A stretch of DNA of 64,000 nt from NCBI RefSeq assembly GCF_003859945.1, contig NZ_RQYM01000002.1, positions 62,001-126,000 on the forward strand, read 5' to 3'. The first letter of the stretch is position 1. Each line of letters starts with the position of its first letter. Shown here one piece after another: positions 9,000 through 17,757 of the stretch. The translations under genes were made by a program, and so were the position numbers. The notes under the pieces are model-generated. The model was not told where the DNA came from. It was given only the letters and a program-made list of their open reading frames with translations, and did no database searches. The DNA comes from Leucobacter sp. OH1287 (GTDB lineage: Bacteria > Actinomycetota > Actinomycetes > Actinomycetales > Microbacteriaceae).

Positions 9000-9014
9000 T
9001 GACAGACAGTGTCA
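9000..9014. promoter_or_regulatory. Inverted repeat TGACA-N5-TGTCA upstream of the permease gene
   Basis: A perfect 5-bp inverted repeat spaced by 5 nt lies 36 bp upstream of the permease ATG. A TTGACA hexamer is at 8948-8953 and a TACGAT at 8980-8985, though their spacing to each other is poor. The repeat could be an operator in the 5' leader; no regulator gene is adjacent. Confidence 0.35.
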
Positions 9015-9050
9015 GAACGCAGATCGCGTCAGTCACGAAGGAGTTTGAAA

Positions 9051-10589
9051 ATGAGTGTTAAGGGCGAAGCGACCACGGTGTCGACAAGCCCCGCGGCAAC
9101 CGATAACACGGGCAACGCGGCGGATGACGGCTTTAGGCGGGATATGGGATTCTGGGGCAACCTCGCCCTCGGATTCACCTACCTGTCACCGGTTGTGGCG
9201 GTTTATACAACCCTCGCAATCGGGCTCGGGCTTGCTGGCCCGCCAGCGTTCTGGGTTGTGATGCTCGCCGCCGTCGGCCAGCTGTTTGTTGCGATGGTAT
9301 TTGGTGAGGTTGTTTCACAGTACCCGATCGCGGGAGGTATCTACCCGTGGAACCGGCGGCTTTGGGGTCCTAAATGGGGCTGGTTTAGCGGCTGGGTTTA
9401 CGCCTTCGCTATCTGTGCGACCATCGCGTCGGTTGCTTACGGCGCCGGGCCGTTCCTCGGTCTCGTGGTGAACCCGGATCCAGCAACCGAGATGAGCAAC
9501 ACTATTATTGTGCTGCTCGCAATCGGTATTGTGCTGTTTGCAACACTGATTAACTTCCTCGGCACGAAGGTGCTCTCACAGGTTGCGTTCTGGGGCTTTG
9601 TTGCCGAGATTATCGCAACCCTGGTGATCGGTATCTGGCTTTTGATTCAGGGCCGTGAACACGACCTCGGCGTGCTCTTCCAGGATCTGCGTCCGGCCGA
9701 GCTGATGAACGAGCAGAGCTTCGTTGCTGCACTCGCCGGAGCCGCGCTGACCGGTATCTTCCTGTTCTACGGTTTTGAGGCGTGCGGTGATGTCGCTGAA
9801 GAGGTGAAGAACCCGGGCGTGGTTGTGCCGCGGGCGATGCGCATGACCATCTACGTTGGCGGTGTTGCTGCGGCGTTTATCGCGCTCGGCCTGATCCTCT
9901 CCGTCCCCGACTATCAGGCGGTTATGAACGGCACCGCAACCGATCCGGTTGGTGAAACCTTCCAGCGAGTGTTTGGCCCGGTCGGGTTTAAGATTCTGAT
10001 GGCGATTGTGCTGATCTCTTTTATCAGCTGCGTGATCTCACTGCAGGCTGCTGCATCCCGGCTGCTGTTCTCAATGGGTCGCGATAACCAGTTGCCGGGA
10101 TCGGCGCTGCTGCGCAAGTTCAACCACAAGCGTCACGTGCCACCGTTCGCGATGCTCGCCGCTGCCGCGTTCCCGATCGTTGTTGTGCTCATCTCAACCT
10201 TCAGCCCTGACGCGCTGACCGCGGTTATCTCGTTCTGCTCGTTCGGTATCTACTTCGCATTCGGTATGGTGACCGTGGCGTCGATTAGGGCGCGCCTGAA
10301 GGGCTGGCGTCCGGCCGGTAAATACTCGATGGGTGCATGGGGTTGGCTGGTTTCTGTGCTCGCGCTGATCTGGCAGCTGTTCGGCCTCTACATTGTGCTG
10401 CGCCCAGATTTGAGCGACCCGGAGGCGCACTGGACCAGCCAGTGGCTTGTTGCGCTCTCGGGTGTTGCGGTGTTCGCGGTCGGCCTGATCTACATGGTTG
10501 TTGCGAAACCTTACCGTCATGCAACCGGGCCAGCTGGCGACGCAATTAGCGGATCCGCACCCGCCGCCGGTGGGGACGCCTCTGCCTAG
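9051..10589 (+). CDS. APC-family amino acid permease
   Basis: This is a 512-residue polytopic protein with about twelve hydrophobic segments. The N-terminus of the transporter core (GFWGNLALGFTYLSPVVAVY, then YPIAGGIYPWNRRLWG) and FYGFEACGDVAEEVKNP in TM6 match the amino acid-polyamine-organocation superfamily. It probably imports an amino acid or amine by proton symport or exchange. The substrate cannot be told. ATG 9051 has a strong GAAGGAG ribosome site at 9037-9043, so an upstream in-frame start at 9009 is rejected. The C-terminus ends in a Gly/Ala/Ser tail that contains a GGATCC. Confidence 0.88.
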   Translation: MSVKGEATTVSTSPAATDNTGNAADDGFRRDMGFWGNLALGFTYLSPVVAVYTTLAIGLGLAGPPAFWVVMLAAVGQLFVAMVFGEVVSQYPIAGGIYPWNRRLWGPKWGWFSGWVYAFAICATIASVAYGAGPFLGLVVNPDPATEMSNTIIVLLAIGIVLFATLINFLGTKVLSQVAFWGFVAEIIATLVIGIWLLIQGREHDLGVLFQDLRPAELMNEQSFVAALAGAALTGIFLFYGFEACGDVAEEVKNPGVVVPRAMRMTIYVGGVAAAFIALGLILSVPDYQAVMNGTATDPVGETFQRVFGPVGFKILMAIVLISFISCVISLQAAASRLLFSMGRDNQLPGSALLRKFNHKRHVPPFAMLAAAAFPIVVVLISTFSPDALTAVISFCSFGIYFAFGMVTVASIRARLKGWRPAGKYSMGAWGWLVSVLALIWQLFGLYIVLRPDLSDPEAHWTSQWLVALSGVAVFAVGLIYMVVAKPYRHATGPAGDAISGSAPAAGGDASA

Positions 10590-10610
10590 CCACCTGCTGA
10601 CCGCGCACGC

Positions 10611-10616
10611 TAGGCT
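10611..10616 (+). promoter_or_regulatory. -10 box of a probable leaderless promoter for the GDPD gene
   Basis: TAGGCT is followed by 6 nt and then the GTG start at 10623. There is no ribosome site. Confidence 0.5.
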
Positions 10617-10622
10617 AGTAGA

Positions 10623-12011
10623 GTGCAGAAAAACAGCAGGTCAAACCTAGGAACCGGATACCCGCTCGTGATCGCTCACCGCGGTGCGAGCGGGTATCTG
10701 CCTGAGCACACCGCAACAGCGTATCGGCTGGCTGTGGGTATCGGGGCTGACGCCGTTGAACCGGACATTGTGCCGACCCGAGACGGGGTTTTGCTGCTCC
10801 GCCACGAAAACGAGCTCGGCAGCACAACCGACATCGCCGACCGACCCGATTTTGCGGCGCGCCACACGAGCAAAATCGTTGACGGGCAGCGGGTGACCGG
10901 ATGGTTTAGTGAGGACTTTGACTGGGACGAGATTCAGACGCTGCGCTGCCGGGAGCGGATCCCGGAGCTGCGCCCCGCCAACACCGAGTTCGACGGTGCC
11001 GAGCCGCCGCTGCACCTCTCACAGCTGCTCAGACTGATCGACGAGTTTGATGCTGAGCTGAGCCGCCGCACACTCGCGGTGATTGAGATTAAACACGCGC
11101 ACTATTTTGCATCGCTGGGCTTTAACCTGCCCGAGCTGCTGCGGCGGGAACTCGCCGACGCCGGCTGGCTTAATCGCACAGATCAGCTGGTGTTTGAGAG
11201 TTTCGAACTGGGCGTGCTGCAGCAGCTTGCGGGCGCGGGAGTGAACGGCGACCTGGTGATGCTCAACGAGCACGCGGGCAAACCCGCCGATGCTGGGCAG
11301 CGGATCCGGGTGGGTGACGCGCGAGTGAGGATGCCGCGCCACAGCTACCGCTGGTATCGCAGCCGCGCCGGATTGCGTTTCCTGCGCGAGCACGTCAGCG
11401 CTATCAGCGTTGAAAAGTGTGATCTGTTTGCTGGCGGCTGCTCCTGCCGGACACCGCTGGCGTTGCTTGCTGGGCAGGCTGGCCGAGCGAGTGGACGCTG
11501 CGGGCTCGCTCGTAGGACGCTCGGGCGCTTGCGAGCCCGGCTTGCGCGCGGCGCTAAGCTGAGCCGTCTGGTGCGGCGCGCAAACGCTCGCGGCCTTGAC
11601 GTTTTTGTTTGGACCGCGCGTCCCGAAAGCGCCTTTTTAGAGCCGCGCTATCGCTGCGGCAGAATTGCCCGGGGCGGATCCCGCTGGCTCCCGGGCGGTT
11701 TCCTCGGCGGGCTCTTTGGTTGGGCAGTTGGTGTGGTGCGGCGTCTGCTCACGGGACTGCTTCTAAAGAACCCGATCAGCCTGCTGATTTACGGTTTAGC
11801 GCTGAGGGTTATCAGGCGGCGAGCTGCAAAACTGCTGCAGCACAACCGGCCGCGCCTGCGCCGCAGCTGGATTGTCAGGGTTTGGCAGAAACGGCTGCGC
11901 TCACACGGCGACTGGGTGGGGGAGTACCGGGCGATCTGCAAGAGCGGGGTTGCCGCGGTGTTTGCTGACCATCCAGACCTGTTTAAGGCCGTGCGGGACG
12001 GGGATATTTAG
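10623..12011 (+). CDS. Glycerophosphodiester phosphodiesterase with large internal insertions
   Basis: The GDPD TIM-barrel is clear at the start: VIAHRGASGYLPEHT, then DAVEPDIVPTRDGVLLLRHEN with the catalytic His and acidic metal ligands. IEIKHAHYF and the last strands VFVWTARPE and GVAAVFADHPDL also fit. The enzyme hydrolyses glycerophosphodiesters to glycerol-3-phosphate and an alcohol. It is 462 residues long instead of about 280-300. About 100 residues containing a hydrophobic segment and many Arg/Lys separate TARPESAFL from GDWVGEYRA, which are normally close. A smaller Cys/Gly/Arg-rich insertion precedes VFVWT. The reading frame stays open throughout. Confidence 0.88.
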   Translation: MQKNSRSNLGTGYPLVIAHRGASGYLPEHTATAYRLAVGIGADAVEPDIVPTRDGVLLLRHENELGSTTDIADRPDFAARHTSKIVDGQRVTGWFSEDFDWDEIQTLRCRERIPELRPANTEFDGAEPPLHLSQLLRLIDEFDAELSRRTLAVIEIKHAHYFASLGFNLPELLRRELADAGWLNRTDQLVFESFELGVLQQLAGAGVNGDLVMLNEHAGKPADAGQRIRVGDARVRMPRHSYRWYRSRAGLRFLREHVSAISVEKCDLFAGGCSCRTPLALLAGQAGRASGRCGLARRTLGRLRARLARGAKLSRLVRRANARGLDVFVWTARPESAFLEPRYRCGRIARGGSRWLPGGFLGGLFGWAVGVVRRLLTGLLLKNPISLLIYGLALRVIRRRAAKLLQHNRPRLRRSWIVRVWQKRLRSHGDWVGEYRAICKSGVAAVFADHPDLFKAVRDGDI

Positions 12012-12079
12012 CCCGAGCGGTGCCGGATCCACTCAGCCATGCCTGGCTATGGCAGTTGCCTGTCGAGTCACTGTCTGGG

Positions 12080-13423
12080 CTAGCCCGCAACCTCGTGCTC
12101 TGCCTGCCGTGCTGGGAGCTTCAGCGGGATAAAGCTGATAAGGCCAACCAGCAGCACCAGTACGATCCCGAGAATGCCGATGCTGGTGCCGCCGATAACG
12201 GTGCCGATCGCAAACGCGGAGGTGCCGAGGAAGCCGATTGCACGGCCGGTTGCCGCAAACAGCCCAAAGTTTTCGGCGTAGTTTGCCGGGCGGCTGAGAC
12301 CGGTTAACAGGTTGCGGCTGGAGGAGTTTACCGGGCCGACGAAGATGCACAGGCACAGGCCCGCGATCCAGAATGTGAGCTTGCCGGGAACAAACACGAG
12401 CACTGTGCCGCAGATAATAATGCTGGTCAGCGCGAAAATAATGACCGCGCGAGGACCGAAGATGTCATCGGATTTGCCAGCGAAATAGACGCCAAAGCCG
12501 GCGATCAGGTTTGCCGCGATCCCGAACAGGATAATCTCGGAGGCAGCGAAACCGTAGGAGGTTGCCGCGATCACACCGGCGAGCGTGAAAACCGCGTTAA
12601 TGCCGTCACGGTAGATTGCGGAGGCGATTAGGAAATGCAGCATCTTTGGCTCGTTGCGGTGGGCGCGGACGATCCGCAAGAACAGGTCGCGGTAGCTGGT
12701 GAACGGGTTCCATTTTTGGTGGTCGTCTGACACCGGTGACGGCGGCAGGTTGCGCATAATCGGGAACGTGAAAATCAGCATCCACAGCGCCACAAACAGT
12801 GGAACGGCGCGGAGATTGAGTGCGTCGGTGCCGGGGATCCCGAACAGTCCCGTGCCCGGCATAACGAAGCCGACAAGCACGAGTCCGAGACAGATGATGC
12901 CACCCCAGTAGCCGAGCGCCCAGGCGGTTCCCGAGATGCGGCCGCGGTTTTGCGGGGTTGAGATTTGCGGCAGAACAGAGTTTATAAACACCTGCGATAG
13001 TTCCAGCACACCGGCTGAGACGGCGAGCAGGATCGCGCCGAGCACAAGCATGCTCGGGTCGGGTGCGATAAGCGCGAGCGGCGCGGTGAGGATCACGCTC
13101 GCGAGCGTTGTGATCCTGAGCATCCGATTTCGCTGCCCGCCGGTGTCGGCGACGGTGCCGAGCATTGGCGCGAGCAGCGCGATAACGATTGCGACGCAGG
13201 CGTGAACTGTGCCGATCAGGGCGCTGGCGTCGTCCTTTGCGGCTTGAATTGCGGCCTCATCGGTGAGATCGGCGGGGGCAACGCCCTGGGTTAGGTAGGT
13301 TGCAAAAACGAAGGTTAGAATCACTGCGCTGTACGCTGAGGTGCCGAAATCCCAGAGCGAGAAGGCGCGAATATTCTTGCGGAGCTGCTTTGCTGCTGCC
13401 GGGGTTGTGCTTGCTGTGCTCAC
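12080..13423 (-). CDS. MFS transporter, Atg22/UMF1-like
   Basis: This is a 447-residue membrane protein with about twelve hydrophobic segments. SLWDFGTSAYSAVILTFVF at the start and WALGYWGGIICLGLVLVGF in the middle are characteristic of the UMF1 (vacuole effluxer Atg22-like) group of MFS permeases. Its substrate is unknown in bacteria. The GTG at 13423 is chosen because AAGGAAG lies just upstream. The open frame extends to 13636, but the extra 71 residues are Pro/Arg-rich and overlap the divergent gene. The intergenic side carries a cluster of TGGCGG/GCCACC repeats. Confidence 0.87.
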   Translation of the reverse strand: MSTASTTPAAAKQLRKNIRAFSLWDFGTSAYSAVILTFVFATYLTQGVAPADLTDEAAIQAAKDDASALIGTVHACVAIVIALLAPMLGTVADTGGQRNRMLRITTLASVILTAPLALIAPDPSMLVLGAILLAVSAGVLELSQVFINSVLPQISTPQNRGRISGTAWALGYWGGIICLGLVLVGFVMPGTGLFGIPGTDALNLRAVPLFVALWMLIFTFPIMRNLPPSPVSDDHQKWNPFTSYRDLFLRIVRAHRNEPKMLHFLIASAIYRDGINAVFTLAGVIAATSYGFAASEIILFGIAANLIAGFGVYFAGKSDDIFGPRAVIIFALTSIIICGTVLVFVPGKLTFWIAGLCLCIFVGPVNSSSRNLLTGLSRPANYAENFGLFAATGRAIGFLGTSAFAIGTVIGGTSIGILGIVLVLLVGLISFIPLKLPARQAEHEVAG

Positions 13424-13438
13424 TGTCTTCCTTAACCT

Positions 13439-13545
13439 AGTGGCGGTTGTGTCACCGACGCTGTGGCAGTGTGCCACCCGTGTTTGGCGGCCGTGTCGTC
13501 GATGCTGTGGCGGTTGTGCCACCTCTAATTCTGGCACACCGCCAA
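13439..13545. repeat. Cluster of degenerate GTGGCGGTTGTGCCACC repeats in both orientations
   Basis: At least four imperfect copies of GTGGCGGTTGTGCCACC lie between the divergent MFS and endonuclease-fold genes, with best copies at 13440 and 13507-13523. One copy is the perfect palindrome GTGGCA-GTG-TGCCAC. An inverted copy follows at about 13530. The word is near-identical to the 22-bp tandem repeat at 36403-36490. Possible binding sites; no function is known. Confidence 0.65.
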
Positions 13546-13592
13546 GGCCGCGGCTATATTTATTACAGCGGTGTTTGAGAGGAGCAGCGTAG

Positions 13593-14840
13593 ATGGTGGC
13601 AAAAGGCAGATCCGGCGGGTTTGGTGGATCCGGCACGCCCGTCGGGTTTGGCGGCTTCCCCGGGGCTGGGCGCGGTGGGTTTGGTCGTGCTGGGCGCGTA
13701 GCTGGTGCCGTGGCGGGCGCGGCTGGCCTGGCGGCTCTCGCATACGGCGGCTATTTCGTGCTCGGGCAGCGACGGATCTGCCCACACCTACCCCTCCCGG
13801 TGACCGGCGCCGCGACCAAAATACTGCGCCGTGGCGAACCCGTCCGTGCCCTCACCTACAACATCGGATACTGCTCATACGCGGCGGACTTTTCGTTCTT
13901 TATGGACGGCGGTTCGGGCTCTCGCGCCCCGAGCAGAGCGGCGGTTATGCAGAATCTCGCCGAGATTACCGCCCAGCTGCGTGCGAGCGCCGCCGATTTG
14001 CTGCTTTTGCAGGAGGTGGACAGCCTCGCCACCAGGTCATATCGGGTTCCCCAAGTAGCGCACCTGACCGGCGAGTTTCCTGATTTCGCGGCGATTTTTG
14101 GGCTTAACTACCGGTCACCCTACATGCTCTACCCGCTGCGGGAACCCTACGGCGCGAATCGCTCGGGACTGTTGTCACTCAGCCGTTTCGTCGTTTCTGG
14201 GGCGGATCGGCGCTCGCTGCCGATCGAATCTGGACTTCGCCGCCTAATCGACCTTGACCGGGCTTTTACTGTGCAGTATCTGCCGGTTGCTGGCGCTGGT
14301 GCTGGCGCTGGCCGGGGTGCTGGTGCTGGCCGGGGTGCTGGAGCGGGCCGGGGCGCCGGTGCTTATGCTGACCGGGGCGCTGGTGCTGGTGCTGGTGCCT
14401 CCGCTGAACCCTGCCTGGCGGTGTTTAACCTCCACCTCTCCGCCTACACCCGCGACGACCGTGTTGTCTCAGCCCAGTTCGAGCAGCTGTTTAGCGCGAT
14501 GCAGTCCGAGAGGCAGCGCGGCAATTGGGTGCTGGTCGGCGGCGACTTCAACCACGAACTGCTAGACAGTCGCACAGCGGGTGCCCACACCTGGAACCGC
14601 CCTTTCCCGGTGGAGCGGATCCCACCAGGATTCAGCCTCGTAACGAAGGGCCTAAAGGAGGGCGGGATCCCGTCCTCCCGCAAACTCGATGCGCCATACC
14701 GGCCCGGAGTCACAGAGACCGCGCTGATCGACGGATTTATTGTGTCTGACAACATCGCGGCGGAGGCTGTGCGCGTGTGTGATTACGGCTTTGCCTGGGC
14801 GGATCACCAGCCGGTTATTCTTGATCTCACGCTGCTGTGA
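13593..14840 (+). CDS. Endonuclease/exonuclease/phosphatase family protein, membrane-anchored or secreted
   Basis: ATG 13593 follows a GAGGAG ribosome site. The first 40 residues are Gly/Arg-rich, then a hydrophobic segment (AGAVAGAAGLAALAYGGYFVL) places the enzyme at the membrane or outside. The EEP fold shows as ALTYNIGYCSYA, LLLLQEVDS (catalytic Glu), FNLHLSAYT, LVGGDFNHELL (catalytic Asp and Asn) and a final WADHQPVI (catalytic Asp-His). Likely activities are phosphodiesterase, sphingomyelinase-like or nuclease; the substrate is not determinable. Residues 233-269 are an Ala-Gly-Arg repeat encoded by an 18-bp minisatellite inserted in a loop. Confidence 0.85.
   Translation: MVAKGRSGGFGGSGTPVGFGGFPGAGRGGFGRAGRVAGAVAGAAGLAALAYGGYFVLGQRRICPHLPLPVTGAATKILRRGEPVRALTYNIGYCSYAADFSFFMDGGSGSRAPSRAAVMQNLAEITAQLRASAADLLLLQEVDSLATRSYRVPQVAHLTGEFPDFAAIFGLNYRSPYMLYPLREPYGANRSGLLSLSRFVVSGADRRSLPIESGLRRLIDLDRAFTVQYLPVAGAGAGAGRGAGAGRGAGAGRGAGAYADRGAGAGAGASAEPCLAVFNLHLSAYTRDDRVVSAQFEQLFSAMQSERQRGNWVLVGGDFNHELLDSRTAGAHTWNRPFPVERIPPGFSLVTKGLKEGGIPSSRKLDAPYRPGVTETALIDGFIVSDNIAAEAVRVCDYGFAWADHQPVILDLTLL
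14289..14399 (+). repeat. In-frame 18-bp minisatellite within the EEP-family gene
   Basis: Tandem units of the type GCTGGTGCTGGCCGGGGT encode AGAGRG. Three clear units with degenerate flanks lie entirely in frame. Copy number may vary between strains. Confidence 0.8.
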
Positions 14841-14891
14841 TTGCGGCTCGCTCGCAAAGATTTGTGCGGGCGGCGGGTTGGCCCCATCAAG

Positions 14892-14920
14892 TTGCTTTAG
14901 GGTGCGAAAGCGGTTATAGT
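14892..14920 (+). promoter_or_regulatory. Promoter of tRNA-Lys
   Basis: A -35 TTGCTT (14892-14897) and a -10 TATAGT (14915-14920) are spaced by 17 bp. The tRNA begins 11 nt after the -10 box. Confidence 0.75.
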
Positions 14921-14930
14921 TTTAGAGGTC

Positions 14931-15006
14931 GGGCCTTTAGCTCAGTTGGTAGAGCATCGGACTTTTAATCCGCGGGTCGCGGGTTCGAGCCCCGCAGGGC
15001 CCACCA
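14931..15006 (+). tRNA. tRNA-Lys (anticodon TTT)
   Basis: The 76-nt sequence folds as a cloverleaf. The acceptor GGGCCTT pairs with AGGGCCC (one G-T pair). The D arm is GCTC-AGTTGGTA-GAGC and the anticodon loop is CTTTTAA with anticodon TTT. The T arm is GCGGG-TTCGAGC-CCCGC. The CCA end is encoded at 15004-15006. It stands alone with its own promoter and terminator. Confidence 0.97.
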
Positions 15007-15041
15007 AAAACCCCGGGAAATCATTGATTTTTCGGGGTTTT
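15007..15041 (+). terminator. Rho-independent terminator after tRNA-Lys
   Basis: AAAACCCCG (15007-15015) pairs with CGGGGTTTT (15033-15041) across an AT-rich loop. It may act in both directions because it is also downstream of the minus-strand copper ATPase gene. Confidence 0.85.
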
Positions 15042-15103
15042 CTGCTTGCTCGGTCGCGAGTACTGCATCGCTTCATCTTGCTACGTCGAGGCTGTTTGAG
15101 CAG

Positions 15104-17341
15104 CTAATTACTTGATGCGAAGGAACGCAGCCGCAGGCTGTTTCCAACAACGAACACGCTCGAGAACGCCATCGCTGCTCCCGCGAGCATTGGGTTTAAC
15201 ATGCCGAACGCTGCGACCGGGATCGCGAGGGTGTTGTAGGCGAAAGCCCAAAACAGGTTCGTTTTAATCGTCGAGAGGGTTTTGCGGGAGAGTCTAATCG
15301 CGTCAACCGCCGTCATTAGGTCCCCGCTGACGAGCGTAATATCAGAGGCGGCGATTGCGACGTCGGTGCCGGTTCCGATGGCCATGCCGAGATCCGCCTG
15401 GGCGAGCGCGGGAGCGTCGTTAATGCCGTCGCCGATCATCGCAACGGTTTTGCCCTCACGCTGCAGCCGTTTAACCGTGTCAACCTTCTCGTGGGGGAGC
15501 ACCTCGGCGATAACCTGGGTTATGCCAACCTGGTTTGCGATGGATCCGGCAACTGCCGCATTATCACCGGTCAGCAGAATCGGGGTGAGGCCCAGACCTT
15601 TAAGCTTCTGGATCGCAGCGGCGCTGGTTTCTTTGACGGTGTCGGCGACGGTGAGGATGCCGCGCGCTTCACCGCCCCAGTAGGCGACCACAACGGTTTT
15701 ACCGTCGTTCTCGGCGGCGGATTTAGCGCGGGCAAGCTCCGGCGGAAGCGCCTTGGCGCTTGCGAGCAGCTCGCGGCCAACGAATACGTTCTCACCCGCG
15801 ACGGTGCCGCGCACTCCGCGCCCCGCGATGTCCGCAAAGTCGGTGACTGCGGGCAGCTCGCCAAGCTCCGCGCGAGCTGCCCTCGCGATAGCCTGCGCGA
15901 TCGGGTGTTTTGAACTGTCCTCTAGCGCGCCAGCGTAACCCAGCAGCTGCTCGCGGGTGACTCCGGCGGCGGTGACGAGATCCACTAGCGTCATTTTGCC
16001 GGTTGTGACGGTGCCGGTTTTATCGAGCACGACCGTGTCGACGCGGCGGGTGGATTCGAGCACCTCGGGGCCTCGCACCAGGATGCCGAGCTGGGCGCCG
16101 CGGCCGGTTCCCACCAGCAGGGCGGTCGGGGTTGCGAGCCCGAGCGCGCACGGGCACGCGATCACCAGCACCGCGACGGCGGCGGTGAAGGCGGCAGCGG
16201 CGGGGGATCCGGCAACCAGCCACGCGATCAGGGTGGCGAGCGCGATCAGGAGGACCGCGGGAACAAAAACCGCAGAGATTTTGTCGGCGAGTCGCTGCGC
16301 CTCCGCCTTGCCGCTCTGGGCCTGCTCAACAAGTTTCGCCATCTGGGCGAGCTGTGTGTCCTTACCAACCCGGGTTGCGCGCACAATCAGGCGCCCATCG
16401 GTGTTAACGGTTGCGCCGGCGACCGTGTCACCGACCCCCACCGCAACCGGAACTGACTCGCCCGTGAGCATCGACGCATCGACCGCGGCGGATCCGCCCA
16501 CCACGACCCCGTCGGTTGCGATCTTTTCTCCCGGTCGCACAATAAACTCATCGTCGACGGTGAGCTGCTCGACGGGGATGCTTGTTTCGGTGCCGTTCCG
16601 CAGCACAGCAACGTCCTTCGCGCCAAGCTCCATTAGGGCGCGCAGTGCGGCACCCGCCTCGCGTTTTGACCGGGTTTCGAAATAGCGCCCGAGCAGCATA
16701 AACAGTGTGACACCCGCGCCAACCTCAAGATAGATGTTGGCGTCGCCGTGTGAGGGCGCGATAGTCAATTCAAAAGCGTGGGTTAACCCTGGCTCGCCCG
16801 CGGACCCCCAAAACAGCGCATAAACAGACCACAGCAGGGCAGCGGCGGTCCCCATCGAGATCAGGGTGTCCATTGTGGCGGATCCGTGCCGCAGGTTAAT
16901 CCAGGCTGCACGGTGGAATGGCCAGGCGCCCCAGACAATCACCGGGGCAGCGAGCGTCAGGGACAGCCACTGCCAGTAGGTGAACTGCAGCGCGGGGATC
17001 ATTGCCATTGCGATAACCGGGATCGTCAGCAGTGCTGTGATAATCAGGCGCTGGCGAAGCGAGGCAAGCTCGGGGTCGGCGGTTGCGGCGGCGTCGGGAG
17101 CGGGATCCGCGCCCTGCTGAGCGGTGGATTTAATAATCGAGGCGGAGTAGCCTGCGTCCTCGACAGTGGTTAGCAGCTGCGCAGTATCGAAGCCCGCGGG
17201 CACGTGCACCGTCGCCTTTTCGGTTGCGTAGTTGACGGTTGCTGTGACCCCCGGCACCCGGTTGAGTTTCCTCTCGATGCGGTTCGCGCACGACGCACAG
17301 GTCATACCTGAGATATCGAGTTCAACAGGGTCGGTAGCCAT
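15104..17341 (-). CDS. copA: Copper-translocating P1B-type ATPase
   Basis: This 745-residue protein exports Cu(I) from the cytoplasm. It has one N-terminal heavy-metal domain with GMTCASC (Cys15/Cys18). The membrane segment with the ion-binding CPC motif is in [16 protein letters not shown]. The phosphorylation site is DKTGTVT, the nucleotide domain has the HP motif (SKHPIAQAI), and the hinge is [11 protein letters not shown]. The C-terminal Met/Asn membrane residues also fit Cu(I) ATPases. It lies 17 bp downstream of the copper chaperone gene, forming a two-gene operon. No CsoR or CueR gene is adjacent. Confidence 0.95.
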   Translation of the reverse strand: MATDPVELDISGMTCASCANRIERKLNRVPGVTATVNYATEKATVHVPAGFDTAQLLTTVEDAGYSASIIKSTAQQGADPAPDAAATADPELASLRQRLIITALLTIPVIAMAMIPALQFTYWQWLSLTLAAPVIVWGAWPFHRAAWINLRHGSATMDTLISMGTAAALLWSVYALFWGSAGEPGLTHAFELTIAPSHGDANIYLEVGAGVTLFMLLGRYFETRSKREAGAALRALMELGAKDVAVLRNGTETSIPVEQLTVDDEFIVRPGEKIATDGVVVGGSAAVDASMLTGESVPVAVGVGDTVAGATVNTDGRLIVRATRVGKDTQLAQMAKLVEQAQSGKAEAQRLADKISAVFVPAVLLIALATLIAWLVAGSPAAAAFTAAVAVLVIACPCALGLATPTALLVGTGRGAQLGILVRGPEVLESTRRVDTVVLDKTGTVTTGKMTLVDLVTAAGVTREQLLGYAGALEDSSKHPIAQAIARAARAELGELPAVTDFADIAGRGVRGTVAGENVFVGRELLASAKALPPELARAKSAAENDGKTVVVAYWGGEARGILTVADTVKETSAAAIQKLKGLGLTPILLTGDNAAVAGSIANQVGITQVIAEVLPHEKVDTVKRLQREGKTVAMIGDGINDAPALAQADLGMAIGTGTDVAIAASDITLVSGDLMTAVDAIRLSRKTLSTIKTNLFWAFAYNTLAIPVAAFGMLNPMLAGAAMAFSSVFVVGNSLRLRSFASSN

Positions 17342-17358
17342 TGATCGGTGCTTTCTGT

Positions 17359-17571
17359 TTAGTGCACGCGAGTGGCCGTATAGCCTGCCTCGTCTACGGC
17401 CGCGAGCACAGCGGCGTCATCGACCTCGTTCGGGGCTGTGACAACCAGTTTGCCGGTTTCTGAGCTGACCTCGGTGACTGTGGCACCGGCTAGCTCCTCA
17501 ACCTCTTCTCGAACAGATGCCTCACAGTGGCCACAGGTCATGCCGGTTACTCGATATTCTGCGGTTGCCAC
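17359..17571 (-). CDS. copZ: Heavy-metal-associated domain copper chaperone (CopZ-like)
   Basis: This 70-residue single HMA domain has the metal motif [11 protein letters not shown] near the N-terminus and the usual betaalphabetabetaalphabeta pattern ending [13 protein letters not shown]. It would bind Cu(I) and hand it to the adjacent ATPase. The GTG at 17571 is chosen because an excellent AGGAGG ribosome site lies at 17575-17582. An upstream in-frame ATG at 17601 would place that ribosome site inside the gene. The promoter region upstream contains an ATACCC half-site resembling copper-repressor operators, but no full palindrome. Confidence 0.92.
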   Translation of the reverse strand: MATAEYRVTGMTCGHCEASVREEVEELAGATVTEVSSETGKLVVTAPNEVDDAAVLAAVDEAGYTATRVH

Positions 17572-17671
17572 GTTTCCTCCTTGCGAGATCAGTGGTTTCA
17601 AGCATATACCCGATGATTGCCGGTCTCAAACGCGGGCTGCGGGAGGTTGGATCCACCCCAGGAAAAGGGAT

Positions 17672-17713
17672 AACCACCCCGCAACGCACCGGGATGTGCG
17701 ATGCAGGGTGGTT
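17672..17713 (-). terminator. Hairpin downstream of the PadR-linked membrane gene
   Basis: AACCACCC (17672-17679) pairs with GGGTGGTT (17706-17713), with additional GCAC/GTGC pairing inside. In the minus direction a short pyrimidine run follows. It separates the PadR operon from copZ-copA. Confidence 0.6.
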
Positions 17714-17757
17714 AGCTCCGGCACCCTAGCTAGATCCTGCGGCCAGCGCCGCCGCGG

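Noticed and set aside
13424-13636. N-terminal extension of the Atg22-like MFS protein
   Set aside because: The extra 71 residues are encoded by the repeat cluster and by the divergent gene's start; a ribosome site supports GTG 13423.
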